A DNA stretch of 64,000 bases from Rhodopirellula europaea 6C. GTDB lineage: Bacteria > Planctomycetota > Planctomycetia > Pirellulales > Pirellulaceae. Shown here piece by piece: positions 19,096 to 30,900 of this stretch. The stretch's first letter is position 1; the number at the start of each line of letters is the position of its first letter. A program made the position numbers and the translations under genes. The stretch spans positions 40,827 to 104,826 of the forward strand of contig NZ_ANMO01000168.1 in assembly GCF_000338295.1 (NCBI RefSeq). The letters are read 5' to 3'. Below the pieces are notes generated by a model that was not told where the DNA came from, did not search any database, and saw nothing but the letters and a program-made list of their open reading frames with translations.

Positions 19096-20343
19096 TCAAA
19101 CAGGAGCGATCAACTCAGCTGCCAATCGACAAGCGTCCAAGAACTCATCCACCATCAAGTACTCATCCACCGTATGGATGGACGCCTGACCACACCCCAA
19201 TGTGACCGCTTCGATGCCGTGCAGCATCAACCAATTCGCGTCCAAACCGCCATTGGCGACTTCACACTGTGGAGAACGCCCCAACTGCGAGATCAGGTCC
19301 GTCGCCGCCAGCACAGACGGGTGATCCTCCGCCAATCGAAACGCCTCATAATCGACTCGGCTGCTGAACTCAAAGCTGCCTGCCCGGCCCTGGACGTCCT
19401 TCACCGACTGAACCGCATTTTCGATCGCAGCTCGCATCTGAGACACGATTTCGGCACGAAACTCGGCATCGTGGCTGCGAGCCTCGGCCCGCAACTGAAC
19501 TTCTGGCGTGATCACATTTGTCGCATCGCCACCCTGAAACACACCGACATTCGCGGTCCCGCGACGCCCGTCCTTTTCAACCAGCCCCAACCAGCCGTTG
19601 CGATGCAGACTGCTGATCGCTTCGGATGCAATCACAATGGCGCTGACGCCTTTCTCGGGAGCCACACCGGCATGAGCGGCATGCCCGTGGATGGTCACCT
19701 GAATCCGTTCGCCACCGATTGCTCCATGACGAATTTTGTCGAGTGCTCCGCCGTCGAAGTTGAAGGCTCGGTCAACACGGCCGACTTTAGACACGTCCAA
19801 ATGACGCGCACCTTCCAAACCAACCTCTTCCTGAATCAAGAACGTGATCGCGGCCGGAGCCAGTCTTAAATTGGGATTCTTTGCCTGACGCGACAATCGC
19901 TCGACGATCGCACTGAGAATCACCGCACAACCGCTGCGGTCATCGGCACCCAAGCCCGTTGGCCCATCAGCCACGACAATTCGGCCTAATTCGTCGTCAT
20001 CGCGAATCAGAGGGTTGGATCCGACACAAATTGGAACAGTGTCCATGTGTGCGGAAAGCAACGTCCGCGGCAACGAATCGTCGCCCGGCAACGTGACAAT
20101 CAAATTGCCCGCGTTGCCATCCAAACGGGTCTTCGTCCCAGCGTCATCGGACTGAATCCAGTCCGGATCCACTCCCGCGCGAACCAACATTTTCTGAATC
20201 GCGGACGAAATGGCGGCTTCATCGCCACTCTTGCCGGAAATTCGGGTCAGTTCGAGAAAGCGATCCAAGGCTGCGGACTCATCGATCGCGGCCCATGACG
20301 AAGCACCTTTCGCGTCAGCATTCATCGCTTCAGACTGGCTCAT
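19096..20343 (-). CDS. M20-family metallopeptidase, PepT-like
   Basis: 415-residue di-zinc peptidase. Metal and catalytic residues are in LLSAHMDTVP (H99, D101), LGADDRSG (D134), FLIQEEVGLEG (E172/E173) and FNFDGG (D197). A dimerisation-domain stretch (about 215-320) contains HGHAAHAGVAPEKGVSA. The closest pattern is tripeptide aminopeptidase / deacylase enzymes of the PepT group, which act in the cytoplasm on short peptides. The start overlaps the stop of the small upstream gene by the ATGA arrangement, so they are co-transcribed. Confidence 0.88.
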   Translation of the reverse strand: MSQSEAMNADAKGASSWAAIDESAALDRFLELTRISGKSGDEAAISSAIQKMLVRAGVDPDWIQSDDAGTKTRLDGNAGNLIVTLPGDDSLPRTLLSAHMDTVPICVGSNPLIRDDDELGRIVVADGPTGLGADDRSGCAVILSAIVERLSRQAKNPNLRLAPAAITFLIQEEVGLEGARHLDVSKVGRVDRAFNFDGGALDKIRHGAIGGERIQVTIHGHAAHAGVAPEKGVSAIVIASEAISSLHRNGWLGLVEKDGRRGTANVGVFQGGDATNVITPEVQLRAEARSHDAEFRAEIVSQMRAAIENAVQSVKDVQGRAGSFEFSSRVDYEAFRLAEDHPSVLAATDLISQLGRSPQCEVANGGLDANWLMLHGIEAVTLGCGQASIHTVDEYLMVDEFLDACRLAAELIAPV

Positions 20344-20717
20344 CGCGTGCGGCTAGCACGACGTGGCGACTGGTCTTCCACGCGAATTGGCTGTGCCGCG
20401 GTGCCGGTTTGTGACTGATTCAACCGCCCGATCGCAAACCATCCGGCTGCCAACAGCAATCCGCTGGCGGCAAACGAGGCCAACATCGGAACGACGTGAG
20501 CGGGTTCCGCGGCGTAGTGAGTCAAACCTTCCGTGCTGCCATGCCCTGGGTGTGCCGAAGCGGGAACGGCCAAAACCAAAGCGGCAATCGAGCCAATGAG
20601 TGAACGCGACAAAATGAACTCAGAAGAATCAAGAGAAATGAGAAGAGCCGATTCACCGGCAGATTTCACCTTCGGCGACCAACCCCAATGCACCTGCCAA
20701 CCAAACAGCAGAACCAC
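20340..20717 (-). CDS. Small membrane or exported protein, family unknown
   Basis: Up to 125 residues. A signal-like hydrophobic segment ending VLAVPASAHPGHGS is followed by a His-containing loop and one transmembrane helix (VPMLASFAASGLLLAAGWFAI), then a polar Arg-rich tail. The HPGHG motif recalls the N-terminus of some HupE/UreJ-like metal transporters, but the protein is far shorter. The GTG at 20715-20717 is uncertain: a TTG 37 codons downstream would place the signal peptide at the N-terminus. The stop overlaps the peptidase start by 3 nt. Confidence 0.6.
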   Translation of the reverse strand: MVLLFGWQVHWGWSPKVKSAGESALLISLDSSEFILSRSLIGSIAALVLAVPASAHPGHGSTEGLTHYAAEPAHVVPMLASFAASGLLLAAGWFAIGRLNQSQTGTAAQPIRVEDQSPRRASRTR

Positions 20718-20738
20718 GGAGCCGGATCGGCCGACTGA

Positions 20739-21698
20739 TTATACGCCCTGGTCGAGCTGTTGTTGACGCATCCGTCGACGTTTTCGTTGTTCGTCGGTCA
20801 CTTCCGCGGCACAACGTGAACAAGCCACGCCACGTTCGTAATCGGAATGCTGCTTCATTTCCGGGGTCAATGGCCATCCACATCCGTGGCACAACTCATA
20901 CGCCCCGGCCTGCAACTGGTGATCGACCGCGACGCGATTGTCGAACACAAAACATTCGCCCTGCCAACGAGATTCCTCTTCGGGCATCTTTTCCAAATAA
21001 TTCAGAATCCCGCCGCGCAGGTGGTACACCTCTTCGAATCCGCGTTCCTTCAAATATGCGGTCGACTTTTCGCACCGGATCCCCCCGGTGCAAAACATCG
21101 CGACTTTGGGGTGCTTCTTCGGATCCAAGTTCTCTTCGACAAACTTGGGGAATTCGCGAAAGGATTCCGTGTGAGGGTTGACAGCACCCTCGAACGTGCC
21201 GATCTCGATTTCGTAATCGTTTCGCGTATCGATCAGCGTGACATCGGGATCATCGACCAACGCATTCCAATCCTGGGGCTCGATGTAGGTGCCAACCGAT
21301 CGCAGCGGATCGATGCTCGACACGCCCATCGTCACGATCTCGCGTTTCAGCCGAACCTTGGTTTTGCGAAACGGGATCTCTTCGCAGTACGACCATTTGA
21401 CATCCATTCCTCGAAAAGGAGTGGCTTTGTCATCAAGCTCCATCGACCGAAGCCACTCAACGAATGGCTCCATCAACTTCCGAGGCCCCGCGATCGTTCC
21501 GTTGATACCTTCGCCGGCGAGCAACAACGAGCCACGAATACCCTCGTCCGACATTCGCTGACGGAACGGCTCCCGCAGCGATTCAAATTGCGGCAATGGA
21601 GTGAAGCAATACAGTGCCGCGACGGCCACCGGTAAATCAGCGGCACCAGCCTCGGCGGGCAATTCGGTTGAAACGGAAGAAGCGTGTGATTCGGTCAT
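20739..21698 (-). CDS. trhO: tRNA uridine 5-oxyacetic acid pathway hydroxylase TrhO (rhodanese family)
   Basis: 319 residues. An N-terminal acylphosphatase-like domain (about 25-125, with [16 protein letters not shown]) precedes a rhodanese domain whose active Cys is C203 in [12 protein letters not shown]. The C-terminus has CHGCGW and CSRC pairs, probably a zinc knuckle. The family (formerly YceA) hydroxylates U34 of tRNA to 5-hydroxyuridine using O2. The extra roughly 22 N-terminal residues are not conserved-looking. It lies 21 bp upstream of the small membrane gene on the same strand and may lead that operon. Confidence 0.92.
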   Translation of the reverse strand: MTESHASSVSTELPAEAGAADLPVAVAALYCFTPLPQFESLREPFRQRMSDEGIRGSLLLAGEGINGTIAGPRKLMEPFVEWLRSMELDDKATPFRGMDVKWSYCEEIPFRKTKVRLKREIVTMGVSSIDPLRSVGTYIEPQDWNALVDDPDVTLIDTRNDYEIEIGTFEGAVNPHTESFREFPKFVEENLDPKKHPKVAMFCTGGIRCEKSTAYLKERGFEEVYHLRGGILNYLEKMPEEESRWQGECFVFDNRVAVDHQLQAGAYELCHGCGWPLTPEMKQHSDYERGVACSRCAAEVTDEQRKRRRMRQQQLDQGV

Positions 21699-21716
21699 GG
21701 CCGAAAACTTACCAAT

Positions 21717-23783
21717 TCATTTGACCCATTGCAGCCAAGCATCCACGTAGGCAATCGGAGTCATGTTCATCCCCGCCTGAAAAGCCTGCGGGAATGGCTG
21801 GCCCGATTGCAGGTTTCGCAGCACGGCGTCAAAGCCCCGTCGATTCTGCCGAGACAGCAAGGACTCCGCGATCGCAACCGCCATCCGGTCGGCTCGCTCG
21901 GGCGGCAACTTTCCATTGAGGAAATCCTTGCCTGACTTCAAGCTGCCCACCGCGGTGACCAATTCGGCCTGCCGTCGCATGTTCGCATTTCGATCGCGTT
22001 TGGACTCCCCACCCGAAATCGCGGTCCCGAGTCCTTGAGCAAACCATCGTGGCACACCTTCGCCGCGACTGACCACCGCAAGGCTGGCAACCGGAGCCAC
22101 AACCCGCTCGGCAATTTCTTCTTCGCTCGCACGTTCCGATGCGACGACCGCGACGTAAGCACGGATGCCGTCGTACTTCCAATGAGACAGCCACTCGGCG
22201 GGCACGCTACGGCCCTCGACCATTTTCGCAAACTCGCTGTAGTCATACCGCTTTGGCAAAACATAGATCGAAGCTTTGCCATGGAAGAAATCCTCCGGCG
22301 AGCCATCGGCCTTGGGCAAAAACTTGCGAGCCTGTTGGAGAGCGGCTTCTGCCGACTCCGCTACCGTTTCGAGCGTCGCCGGCGAGACTTCCCCCCAAAC
22401 TGCGAAGTGGTCGCTTTGGTGATTTTGCAATCGATTGACATCAGCCCCCGCCAACCGGAATTCATCTTCCGCAATCTCCGCTCGCCGCTGACTGACCTCG
22501 GAGGATGCCGCCGCGGACAACCAAGCCTGAGCGGTGACAACCTTCATCGGCGTTTGCACGAGAGCTTCATCCACCTTGGCACCTTCGCTGATCCACGTCG
22601 AAATCAGTTGGATGTCATTGTCAGAAAGAGGCGGACGTCCACCTGCGGGCATTCGATCGCCAGCGCTGCCGCGAAGTTTTTGAACGAGCAGGCTTGCTTC
22701 GCCATCACCAGGTTTCATCACGGATCCGCTGTCGCCGCCTCGAAGCATTTGAGCGAGCGTGTCCATTCGTAAACCGCCGCGAGTCTGCATCGCGTCCAAG
22801 TGACACCCGGTACAGTTCTCCACCAACAGCGGTGCCACGTCCTTCGAGAACGAAACGGTTTCATTGCCGGTTGGCTTGCCGACCATCGTCGGCTGATCGG
22901 GTTCTGGTGTCGCTGGCGTGTCGGGAGTTGCCTCGCCGCTTTTCAAGCTGGTCAGCATCGCGGTGGGATCAGGGCCATCAAACTTGGCACCTTGCGTGAC
23001 CCACTGCTTCAACGTGTCCAATTGTTCCTTGCTGACTTTTCCTCCGCCGCGAGGCATGTCGCCGGTTTCGATCGTTTCAATCAATCGACTGGCAATCACA
23101 TCACCGGGAAAAACTACGACTCCCTCGGGGGGCCCTTCCATCAACTTGGCAAACGTCGGCATCGCGAATCCACCTTTGCTGCCGCGAATGTGACAGCTGC
23201 CACATTTGTCGACCAAAATCGGTGCGACCTCCGAGACAAAACTGACGCCATCGGTACTGGGCTGATCCGACGGATCCGACGATGATTCGGCCATTGGCTC
23301 GGTCGTCGCCTTGGGTCGTTGCGGAATTCGGAATGGCGGCAGCGTGACTCCTTCCAGTTCCAGCATCGCGCGAGCGTTGACGATTCGGCGCATCATCGGC
23401 AGCAATGCATCGTGCAGCTCGGATGACTCGGCATTGCCGGCTACCTCGATCTGCTTGATCGCTTTTCGAAGTGCCTCACCCGACGTCTCGTAGTCGCCGC
23501 CGGCATACGCGGCACCGGCTCGCTTCACCTGCATATCGACCGACTGAACAATCGTTCGCGATCTCGCATCCAGCGGTTTGGCGACCCTTCGCGGATTGGT
23601 TTCTTGCCCAACAGCCGGAGCGATTCCACCGGAAAAGGACACCAGTGCCGTCCCAGCAAGCAACGTCACCGCCGCGAAAGCGCGGAGGGCCGGGCGGCGA
23701 ACGTTCCACTTTGAAACGATCGAAATCCCCTTTGAAACGACCTGAATCATCGTCACCAACATCTTTGTTCGAGTATCTGCCAA
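21717..23783 (-). CDS. Planctomycete cytochrome-c-type protein with degenerate peptidase-like tail
   Basis: 688 residues. An N-terminal signal or anchor (about 33-60) is followed by two cytochrome-c-like domains with haem motifs CGSCH (194-198) and CTGCH (324-328); each has a downstream Met candidate (GDMPRGGG, DRMPAGGRPP). The C-terminal part contains IYVLPKRYDYSEFAKMVEG and VPRWFAQGLGTAISGG, resembling the end of gluzincin-type (DUF1570-like) peptidases, but no HExxH precedes it, so peptidase activity is unlikely. Internal starts at Met8 or Met12 are possible. Probably a periplasmic electron-transfer or binding protein. Confidence 0.8.
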   Translation of the reverse strand: MADTRTKMLVTMIQVVSKGISIVSKWNVRRPALRAFAAVTLLAGTALVSFSGGIAPAVGQETNPRRVAKPLDARSRTIVQSVDMQVKRAGAAYAGGDYETSGEALRKAIKQIEVAGNAESSELHDALLPMMRRIVNARAMLELEGVTLPPFRIPQRPKATTEPMAESSSDPSDQPSTDGVSFVSEVAPILVDKCGSCHIRGSKGGFAMPTFAKLMEGPPEGVVVFPGDVIASRLIETIETGDMPRGGGKVSKEQLDTLKQWVTQGAKFDGPDPTAMLTSLKSGEATPDTPATPEPDQPTMVGKPTGNETVSFSKDVAPLLVENCTGCHLDAMQTRGGLRMDTLAQMLRGGDSGSVMKPGDGEASLLVQKLRGSAGDRMPAGGRPPLSDNDIQLISTWISEGAKVDEALVQTPMKVVTAQAWLSAAASSEVSQRRAEIAEDEFRLAGADVNRLQNHQSDHFAVWGEVSPATLETVAESAEAALQQARKFLPKADGSPEDFFHGKASIYVLPKRYDYSEFAKMVEGRSVPAEWLSHWKYDGIRAYVAVVASERASEEEIAERVVAPVASLAVVSRGEGVPRWFAQGLGTAISGGESKRDRNANMRRQAELVTAVGSLKSGKDFLNGKLPPERADRMAVAIAESLLSRQNRRGFDAVLRNLQSGQPFPQAFQAGMNMTPIAYVDAWLQWVK

Positions 23784-24028
23784 TCACTCCATCATAGACC
23801 ACAAACGCAGTTCTTCCCGAAAAAGACTCACTCGCCGTGCGGTCGTTGCCTCAACGAACACTCGCAACCGGCATCACGCCGCCCTCGCCATCCGGGCCTC
23901 CCCTGCCCTGCTCCGCCGCAATCTTCGCACTCGAACGCGACTGCCGGCTCGCTTGGCCCTTCCCCGTTTCCCCCTTGCTCTTTTACACTGCCGCATTGGC
24001 CTTTCCCGCAATATCCGGCAAGAACACG
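23784..24028. promoter_or_regulatory. Divergent region upstream of guaA
   Basis: 245 bp between the divergent cytochrome-protein and guaA starts. It contains a diverged copy of the dispersed G-rich repeat at about 23898-23914 (CTCCCCTGCCCTGCTCC). No riboswitch fold was recognised by eye. Confidence 0.3.
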
Positions 24029-25621
24029 ATGACCTCTTCTGCGAACACCACCTCGCCCGCCATCGCTGAAACCACTTGGCTGACCGACCAACGCATCTTG
24101 GTCCTCGATTTTGGATCGCAATACGCGCAACTGATCGCCCGCCGCGTTCGCGAACAAAATGTGTATTGCCAAATCGTTCGCCATGACATCTCCGCCGAAC
24201 GCATCGCGGAACTGGCTCCCAAGGGCATCATCCTCTCGGGCGGCCCCAACAGCGTTTACGAAGAAGGTGCCCCGAAGTGCGACGAAGGATTGTTCGACCT
24301 GGGTATCCCCGTCCTCGGCATCTGCTACGGGATGCAGCTCGCCTGCCAAGCCCTCGGCGGCAAAGTCGACAACACCCCCAGCCGCGAGTATGGCCGAGCG
24401 ATGTGCGACTTCGTCGATCGCGATTCAATCTTCCGCGGCATGCAAGAATCCGAACAAGTCTGGATGAGCCACGGTGACCAGGTCTCACAGATCGCCGATC
24501 AGTTCACCGCGATGGCCAAGACATCGACTTGCCCCTACGCCGCGATTCGCCACAACGAACGTCCCGTGTTTGGAATGCAATTCCACCCGGAAGTCACGCA
24601 CACGCCACACGGTGGCCAAATCCTTCGCAACTTTGTCATCGACGTCTGCGGTTGCGATGGCAGTTGGAAACTCGGCGACTTCGCCGATGCAGCAATCGAA
24701 TCCATTCGAAAACAAGTCGGCGACAAACGCGTCATCTGCGGCCTGTCCGGCGGAGTCGACTCATCGGTCGTCGCCGCGTTGCTCTACAAAGCCATCGGGC
24801 CACAACTGTCTTGCATCTTGGTCGACAACGGTCTGCTTCGTAAGAACGAACAACAGATCGTCTTGGAAGAGTTCAGCAACCACTTCAAGACCGACCTGCA
24901 CGTCGTCGAAGCCGAAGACCGATTCCTGGCCGACCTGGCGGGCATCGATGAACCGCAAGAGAAACGTCGCCGCATTGGCCACGCCTTCATCGAATGCTTC
25001 AAAGACGAAGCCGCGAGAATCGAAGACGCACACTTCTTGGCTCAAGGAACGCTGTACCCCGACGTGATCGAAAGCGGTGCCGACAAAGACGGCCCGGCCG
25101 CCACGATCAAGCTGCACCACAATGTCGGCGGACTTCCTGAAGAATTGGGGTTTGAATTGATCGAACCTCTGCGAGACTTATTCAAAGACGAAGTGCGTCG
25201 CCTTGGTTTGGAACTGGGCCTGCCCGAACAACTCGTTTGGCGTCACCCTTTCCCCGGCCCCGGATTGGCCGTGCGTTGCCTGGGTGAAATCACCCGAGAC
25301 AAATTGGCGGTGCTTCGAGAAGCCGATGCGATCGTGGTCGAAGAAATCGAAAACGCGGGACTGTACCGAGACACCAGCCAAGCGTTCGCGGTTTTGCTGC
25401 CGGTGCAAAGCGTCGGTGTGATGGGCGATGCCCGCACCTACGACAACGCCGTCGCGGTTCGCTGCGTCAACACAGACGACTTCATGACCGCGGACTGGAG
25501 TCACCTGCCCTACGAACTGCTGGCTCGCATCAGCACCCGAATCATCAACGAAGTCAAAGGCGTCAACCGAGTCTGCTACGACATCAGCAGCAAACCGCCA
25601 GCGACGATCGAATGGGAGTGA
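24029..25621 (+). CDS. guaA: GMP synthase (glutamine-hydrolysing)
   Basis: 530 residues. It makes GMP from XMP, ATP and glutamine. The class I amidotransferase domain is N-terminal: GGPNSVYE (71-78), nucleophile C99 in GICYGMQ, and HPEVTHT with the catalytic His/Glu near 190. The ATP-pyrophosphatase domain starts at the PP-loop [10 protein letters not shown] (about 240), and the dimerisation domain ends with the usual PPATIEWE. The frame is open 64 codons further upstream, but that part is low-complexity; the ATG at 24029 fits the family start. ettA follows 96 bp downstream. Confidence 0.96.
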   Translation: MTSSANTTSPAIAETTWLTDQRILVLDFGSQYAQLIARRVREQNVYCQIVRHDISAERIAELAPKGIILSGGPNSVYEEGAPKCDEGLFDLGIPVLGICYGMQLACQALGGKVDNTPSREYGRAMCDFVDRDSIFRGMQESEQVWMSHGDQVSQIADQFTAMAKTSTCPYAAIRHNERPVFGMQFHPEVTHTPHGGQILRNFVIDVCGCDGSWKLGDFADAAIESIRKQVGDKRVICGLSGGVDSSVVAALLYKAIGPQLSCILVDNGLLRKNEQQIVLEEFSNHFKTDLHVVEAEDRFLADLAGIDEPQEKRRRIGHAFIECFKDEAARIEDAHFLAQGTLYPDVIESGADKDGPAATIKLHHNVGGLPEELGFELIEPLRDLFKDEVRRLGLELGLPEQLVWRHPFPGPGLAVRCLGEITRDKLAVLREADAIVVEEIENAGLYRDTSQAFAVLLPVQSVGVMGDARTYDNAVAVRCVNTDDFMTADWSHLPYELLARISTRIINEVKGVNRVCYDISSKPPATIEWE

Positions 25622-25717
25622 TGCCCGCCACGGCATCCACTCGCATTCATTCACTTTGCAATTCAAACAACTGCAACCGTATTCTCCGCCTCCACCTTCA
25701 GCCCTCCAAGCGAAAAC

Positions 25718-27397
25718 ATGGCCGGTCAATTCATTTACCAAATCATCGACCTGACCAAAAAACACGGTCAACGCAAGATCCTCGAGAACGTCAACCTCGC
25801 CTTTTACCCCGGTGCAAAGATCGGTGTGCTCGGCCCCAACGGTGCCGGTAAATCCACCCTGCTGAAAATCATGGCGGGCATGGACACCGAGTTCGAAGGC
25901 ACCGCCCGATTGGGCAAAGGCTTCACGGTCGGCTACCTCGAACAAGAGCCACCGCTCGATCCGACCAAGACCGTTTTTGAAAACGTTCAAGAGGCCGTCG
26001 CGGAACGCCAAGCCATTGTGGACCGCTACAACGAAATCAGCGGTTTGCTCGGTGAAGTCACCGACGACGACGAGATGCAAAAACTCTGCGATGAGATGGC
26101 GACGTTGCAAGACATCATCGACGCCAACAACCTGTGGGAACTTGATCGCTTCGTCGAAATGTCGATGGCGGTCATGAACTTGCCACCCAAAGACGCTGAG
26201 ATCACCAACCTGTCCGGTGGCGAAAAACGCCGCGTCGCACTTTGCCAGTTGCTCATTCGCCAACCCGACTTGCTGCTGCTCGACGAACCGACCAACCACC
26301 TCGATGCCGAATCCGTTTCGTGGTTGGAACAACACTTGGCCAACTACCAAGGCACCGTTGTGGCGGTCACTCACGATCGTTACTTCCTGGACAACGTGGC
26401 CCAGTGGATCCTCGAAGTCGATCGCGGCCGCGGCATCCCGTTCGAAGGCAACTACAGCGCGTGGTTGGAAAACCGTGCCAAACGAATGGCTCTGGAAGAA
26501 CGCCAACAAAAGGCTCGCGAAAAGAACTTGGCTCGCGAATTGGAATGGATCCGGATGAGCCCCAAGGCTCGCCAAGCCAAATCGAAGGCCCGGATCAAAT
26601 CCTACGAACAAATGTCGGCCGAACAGTTCGAGGATCGTCCCGACGATTTGGAAATCCAAATCCCATCGGGCAAACACCTCGGCTCGTTGGTCATCGAAGC
26701 TCAGCACGTCAACAAAGCGTTTGGCGAAAAGACACTGATGACCGACATGAACTTCCGTTTGCCGCCCGGCGGGATCGTCGGCATCATCGGCCCCAACGGT
26801 GCGGGCAAGACGACTTTGTTCAAGATGCTGACCGGACAAGAACCAGTCGACAGCGGCGAAATCAAAATCGGTGAAACCGTCGACCTCGGTTACGTCGATC
26901 AATCTCGCGACAAACTGGATCCGAACAAAACGATCTATCAAGAGATCAGTGGCGGTCACGATTCGTTCGAAATGGGCGGCCGTGTCATGCACGCTCGCAC
27001 CTACGTTTCGCGATTCAACTTCAAAGGCCCCGACCAAGAAAAGAAAGTCGGTGTGCTCTCCGGTGGTGAACGCAACCGAGTTCACTTGGCGTCGCTGCTT
27101 CGCAAAGGCTGCAATGTGTTGCTGCTGGACGAACCAACGAACGACCTCGACGTCGACACATTGCGTGCTCTCGAAGAAGCAATCGCGAACTTTGCGGGTT
27201 GCGTTGTTGTGACGTCGCACGACCGCTGGTTCCTCGATCGCCTTGCAACCCATATCCTTGCTTTCGAAGGCGACGGCAAAGTGGTTTGGTGCGAAGGCAA
27301 CTTTGACACCTACGAACGCAATCGTCGTGAACGCATGGGCGAAGACGCCGACGACGATTCGCCTAAATCCCGATACAAGAGCATTCACGCGGGCTGA
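25718..27397 (+). CDS. ettA: Energy-dependent translational throttle protein EttA (ABC-F)
   Basis: 559 residues, the length of EttA. Two soluble ABC domains: Walker A GPNGAGKS (39-46) and a second GPNGAGKT near 355-362; signatures LSGGEKRR and LSGGERNR; Walker [13 protein letters not shown] and [11 protein letters not shown]. The arm subdomain (about 95-145) and the basic linker with [16 protein letters not shown] are present. There is no membrane domain. Known members bind the ribosomal E site and gate elongation by ATP/ADP ratio. Confidence 0.95.
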   Translation: MAGQFIYQIIDLTKKHGQRKILENVNLAFYPGAKIGVLGPNGAGKSTLLKIMAGMDTEFEGTARLGKGFTVGYLEQEPPLDPTKTVFENVQEAVAERQAIVDRYNEISGLLGEVTDDDEMQKLCDEMATLQDIIDANNLWELDRFVEMSMAVMNLPPKDAEITNLSGGEKRRVALCQLLIRQPDLLLLDEPTNHLDAESVSWLEQHLANYQGTVVAVTHDRYFLDNVAQWILEVDRGRGIPFEGNYSAWLENRAKRMALEERQQKAREKNLARELEWIRMSPKARQAKSKARIKSYEQMSAEQFEDRPDDLEIQIPSGKHLGSLVIEAQHVNKAFGEKTLMTDMNFRLPPGGIVGIIGPNGAGKTTLFKMLTGQEPVDSGEIKIGETVDLGYVDQSRDKLDPNKTIYQEISGGHDSFEMGGRVMHARTYVSRFNFKGPDQEKKVGVLSGGERNRVHLASLLRKGCNVLLLDEPTNDLDVDTLRALEEAIANFAGCVVVTSHDRWFLDRLATHILAFEGDGKVVWCEGNFDTYERNRRERMGEDADDDSPKSRYKSIHAG

Positions 27398-27484
27398 TCC
27401 AGCCTCGCGATCGCTACCTCCGCGACACTCGCGGAGGATCTCAATTCATTCACCCATCTGTTTCCTTTCCACCTTTTCAAATTC

Positions 27485-27834
27485 ATGACGATTCTGCGCA
27501 CAGGCACCAACGAAAAGTACGCCGAGGGCTTTGAAGCCGCTTTCGGTGGCGGAACTCCCGCCTCGAAAAAGACCGCAAAGAAAACAACCAAGAAGGCAGC
27601 TAAAAAGGCCAGCAAGAAAGCCAAGACTCAGCCCGCTCAATCCAAGAAGAAATCCGCTAAGAAGTCGGTGAAGAAAGCGGCCAAGAAGAGCGTTAAAAAG
27701 GCTGTCAAAGCCAAAGCAACGACCAAGAAGGCAGTCAAAAAAGCCGACCAAAAAAATCGGTCAAGAAGTCTGTCAAAAAGACCGCGAAAAAGTCGGTCAA
27801 GAAATCGGCTAAGAAGGCAAAAAAGAAGAGCTGA
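27485..27834 (+). CDS. Lys/Ala-rich histone-H1-like protein, with frameshift at an A7 tract
   Basis: The start (MTILRTGTNEKYAEGFEAAFGG) resembles a small nucleoid-associated family of planctomycetes, followed by AKK/SVKK repeats like histone H1/Hc1. After codon 90 the frame at A7 (27750-27756, codons CAA AAA AAT) turns into an RSRS/RKSR-rich reading, while the -1 frame continues the pattern as KKSVKKTAKKSVKK and stops at 27832-27834. With a -1 shift the product is 116 residues. A missing A in the assembly, a true indel, or programmed slippage on A AAA AAT would all explain it. A hairpin follows the -1-frame stop. Confidence 0.75.
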
Positions 27835-27843
27835 ATGCGTTTT

Positions 27844-27882
27844 GGGGAGTGGCCGGGAAAGCCAAGCGTTTTCCCGTGCCCC
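27844..27882 (+). terminator. Hairpin after the histone-like gene
   Basis: GGGG (27844-27847) pairs with CCCC (27879-27882) and CGGGAAA (27854-27860) with TTTCCCG (27870-27876), separated by an asymmetric internal loop. It begins 9 nt past the TGA of the -1 frame. There is no long T-tract. Its presence argues that 27835-27961 is intergenic and not part of a fused protein. Confidence 0.55.
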
Positions 27883-27961
27883 TCGACATAACCGGCACGT
27901 CCTCCACAATGACGTCGCCCCCGCCAAGCGTCCCGCCTTCCAACTATCTTCGGTTCCCTTG

Positions 27962-30900
27962 ATGCCTGCCTCACCGTCCCGCGAACCCAACGGCAACCTG
28001 CCCGACCATCAATTGGCCGCCGCAGCCTGGTCGCCGCCTTCGCAAGACGTCCGCACGGCACTCCAAGCCCTCATCGGATACCTGAACTTCTCGTCCGGCC
28101 CCGCACCGACCGCGGTGTTCTCAGCCTGGAACCAAGTTCATGACGAAGCTTCCGGCGGAGATGTCCTCAATGGGCCGCCTCCATTCTTGATCATGCGAGA
28201 CTGGTTGGAAGAAGCCGCCCAGTCGCTGCAGAAAAGCTCGCCCGCGTTTGCAAACGTTGATCGCGCCCTCGGTTTGATCAATCTCCTTTGGTCGGGACTC
28301 TTGCCGGCCTACTTGGATTTCCATCGCGACCTGCTGTTCCACCAACCTCCGGAACTGCTCTTCAACGGTTTCTTCCTGGGACGTTGTGCCGAAGTCATGG
28401 TGCAGCAAATCGGTGAAGACGAATCCATCGGCAGCGTGGACGACGAATCCGCTCGCTTGCGTCAAATCATCGGCACGCTGAACGACTATGTCGGCTACCG
28501 CCCAGTCGCAGTCCTCGAAAATCGTGCGTGCCAACCTTACGCTCACGAATTCGTTCGACCGATCCCGCAAATGGTCCAAGGTGCTGGCATCACCGCCGGA
28601 CCGTATCGCGAATTGATCGAGCGTGCGGTGCGAGCGATCGAAGAAGCTCCCGAGGACATCCTGCGTTCTGCGGCAATGGATCCAAACCAACTGCGTGAGC
28701 TTTGCTTGGACCCACGAGCGTATGACTTTGACCATCCGGTCAATCGCCGACCGAACTATCACTTCGGCGGATGGGATGAACATGCGATCGATGCCGATGG
28801 ACGCTACGACCGGTTCATCCTTCGCAGCGTGACCCTGGATTCGTTGCTCGCACGAGTCAATGAAACGCCAGAACTCCCGCGTGACGAACTGCTTGAAGAA
28901 GCCGCTTCGGTCTTGGCCGGCACGATGTTGATGGCATCGGGCATCTCCGGTTGGGGGCCCGGTTGTTACAGCAGCGATGTGACGCTTCGATCGCTGATGG
29001 TTCCGATCGCCAACTTCCGCGATGAGTTTTACAACTGGCGGATATCTCAGATTGGTGGCGAGCACGGCCAACGCTTGCTCGACGAAGTGAAAACGCGACA
29101 TCAAGCCTTCGGTGCCGCTCGTCAAAATTTGAACGCCGCTCTGGCACGCCGTCGTGCCATCCAGTTGCAACACGTTCAACTCGCTCGCATCTACGCTCGC
29201 TTGGGATATCCCGATTCGGCGACCAAGCAAGCCGACGTGGTTCCGGCCACCTCCGCCCGCTTGATGTGCCGCATCGACTGCGGGATGACATTGGGTCTGC
29301 GTGCCCTGCGTACGGATCGCTTCCCCGACGCTGTGGAAGTTCCCGAGCAAACGTTTGATTTGATCCGCCGCGCGATCGAGTGCGGTGCATTGATGGACCC
29401 GTGGGACATCCTGGGCTTCACCGGCAATTTCAGTCTGTATCCGGGGATTGAAAATTCGATCCACGACAGCCGACTCGATGAGTTGCTGTACATCATCGAA
29501 AACCTGTTTGGTTACATCGCTCGCGTGTGGAGCGAAGCGGCCGCTCGCGATGACGAAGCCGCCTACGAACGAATGGACCGTCAGTACCGTGAAGTCGCCC
29601 AGTGGTGGCGAACTTTCGCGGCACACACGGTCGAATCCGTCGAAGCAACAGATCCTTGGGAATCATACGAGTCCGCTCGTTTGGTCGCACAAGCCTTGCG
29701 GTTGTGGCATCGTGGCGGTGCCCAACGAGGCGATATCGCGTTCTGGGCACCTCACGCGGATTTGTTCGATTCACCACGAGCTTACATGCTGGTGATCTCG
29801 GCACTGCTGGAACGCAAAGACTTCATTCCCGCTCAAGCTCTGTTGATCCACTGGTTGTGCCAAGCCGATCGAGTTGGACTTCGCAGCGGAGCGAACTCGT
29901 TGCCTCGTCTGACCGAACGCTGGTTGCTGCAACTTCGCGATCACATGCGAGAGGACTCTTACGAGCTCTGGCCACGCGTCAACAAATTCTTTGACTACCT
30001 CGAAGCCAACGCGGAATCGTTTTGGTCTGCACCACGCTTCGAAGTTGGCGACGATGAACCCCGTGATCGACATCGCGACAACTGGGAACAAGAGTTGGCC
30101 GAAGCCAACGAAGATCCATTCGGATCACCAGAAGAAGATGAAGAAGCGGGACTGTTTGATGCGGCGTATGAAAACGTCAGCTATCGCGACACGACCGATG
30201 ACGGAAACGAAGGTTCGATCTTTGACACCAGCAGCGACAGCAGCAGTGTCGATGAACTCGAAGCCGAAGTGAAACGACTGGCCAGCCGTCTCGACTTCCT
30301 GCAGTCGTTGGCTCGCATGTGGGCGGTTGGTGCCGACGTCGCACTCACCGAAATTCACGCCGCGACGGAGTCGACCGATCCAGCCGACTCGCCCGCCCCC
30401 CAGCGCCGACAACAACAGATCGAAGCGTTGTCCGCATGGGCTCGCCGAGCAGTTGCCAACCGAATCGGATTGCTCGAATTGCTTGGCGATGTCCGAGCCT
30501 ACAAAATCAAACCGGCTGGCACAGACAAAGATTCCATGCGAATCTACGATCGCCGCCGAGTTCTTCGCGACAGCCTGATGGAACGAGTCATCACCACCGC
30601 GGTGGAAATGGCGGACGCGAGACGATTGATCGCCAGTGCTCTCGGAGCTCTGCAAGGCAAACTGCCTGAGGACGTGGGCGAAGAATTTGCCGAAGATGAC
30701 GCTGGCGCGATTGAGTTGTTCTCCGCTCTCATCGCTGGCGACTCCGAACGAGCCCGTGAGCGGTTCCCGACCTTCATCGAAGCGGTCCTCAATCGCAGCT
30801 TGCTTTACATCCCGCTTTCTCGTGGCGGTGACCCGGTCAAGATTTATGTGACCCGGTTGCGAGAACGAGTGCTCCGGCACCTGCTGCACTGGTTGCCACG

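Noticed and set aside
25178..27388. 736-codon open frame on the minus strand across guaA and ettA
   Set aside because: It is antisense to two well-defined genes, has no recognisable domain, and reflects codon-phase bias of the sense genes.
28121..29626. 501-codon open frame antisense to the giant protein gene
   Set aside because: The sense strand has continuous protein-like coding; the antisense frame shows no domain and is a phase artefact.
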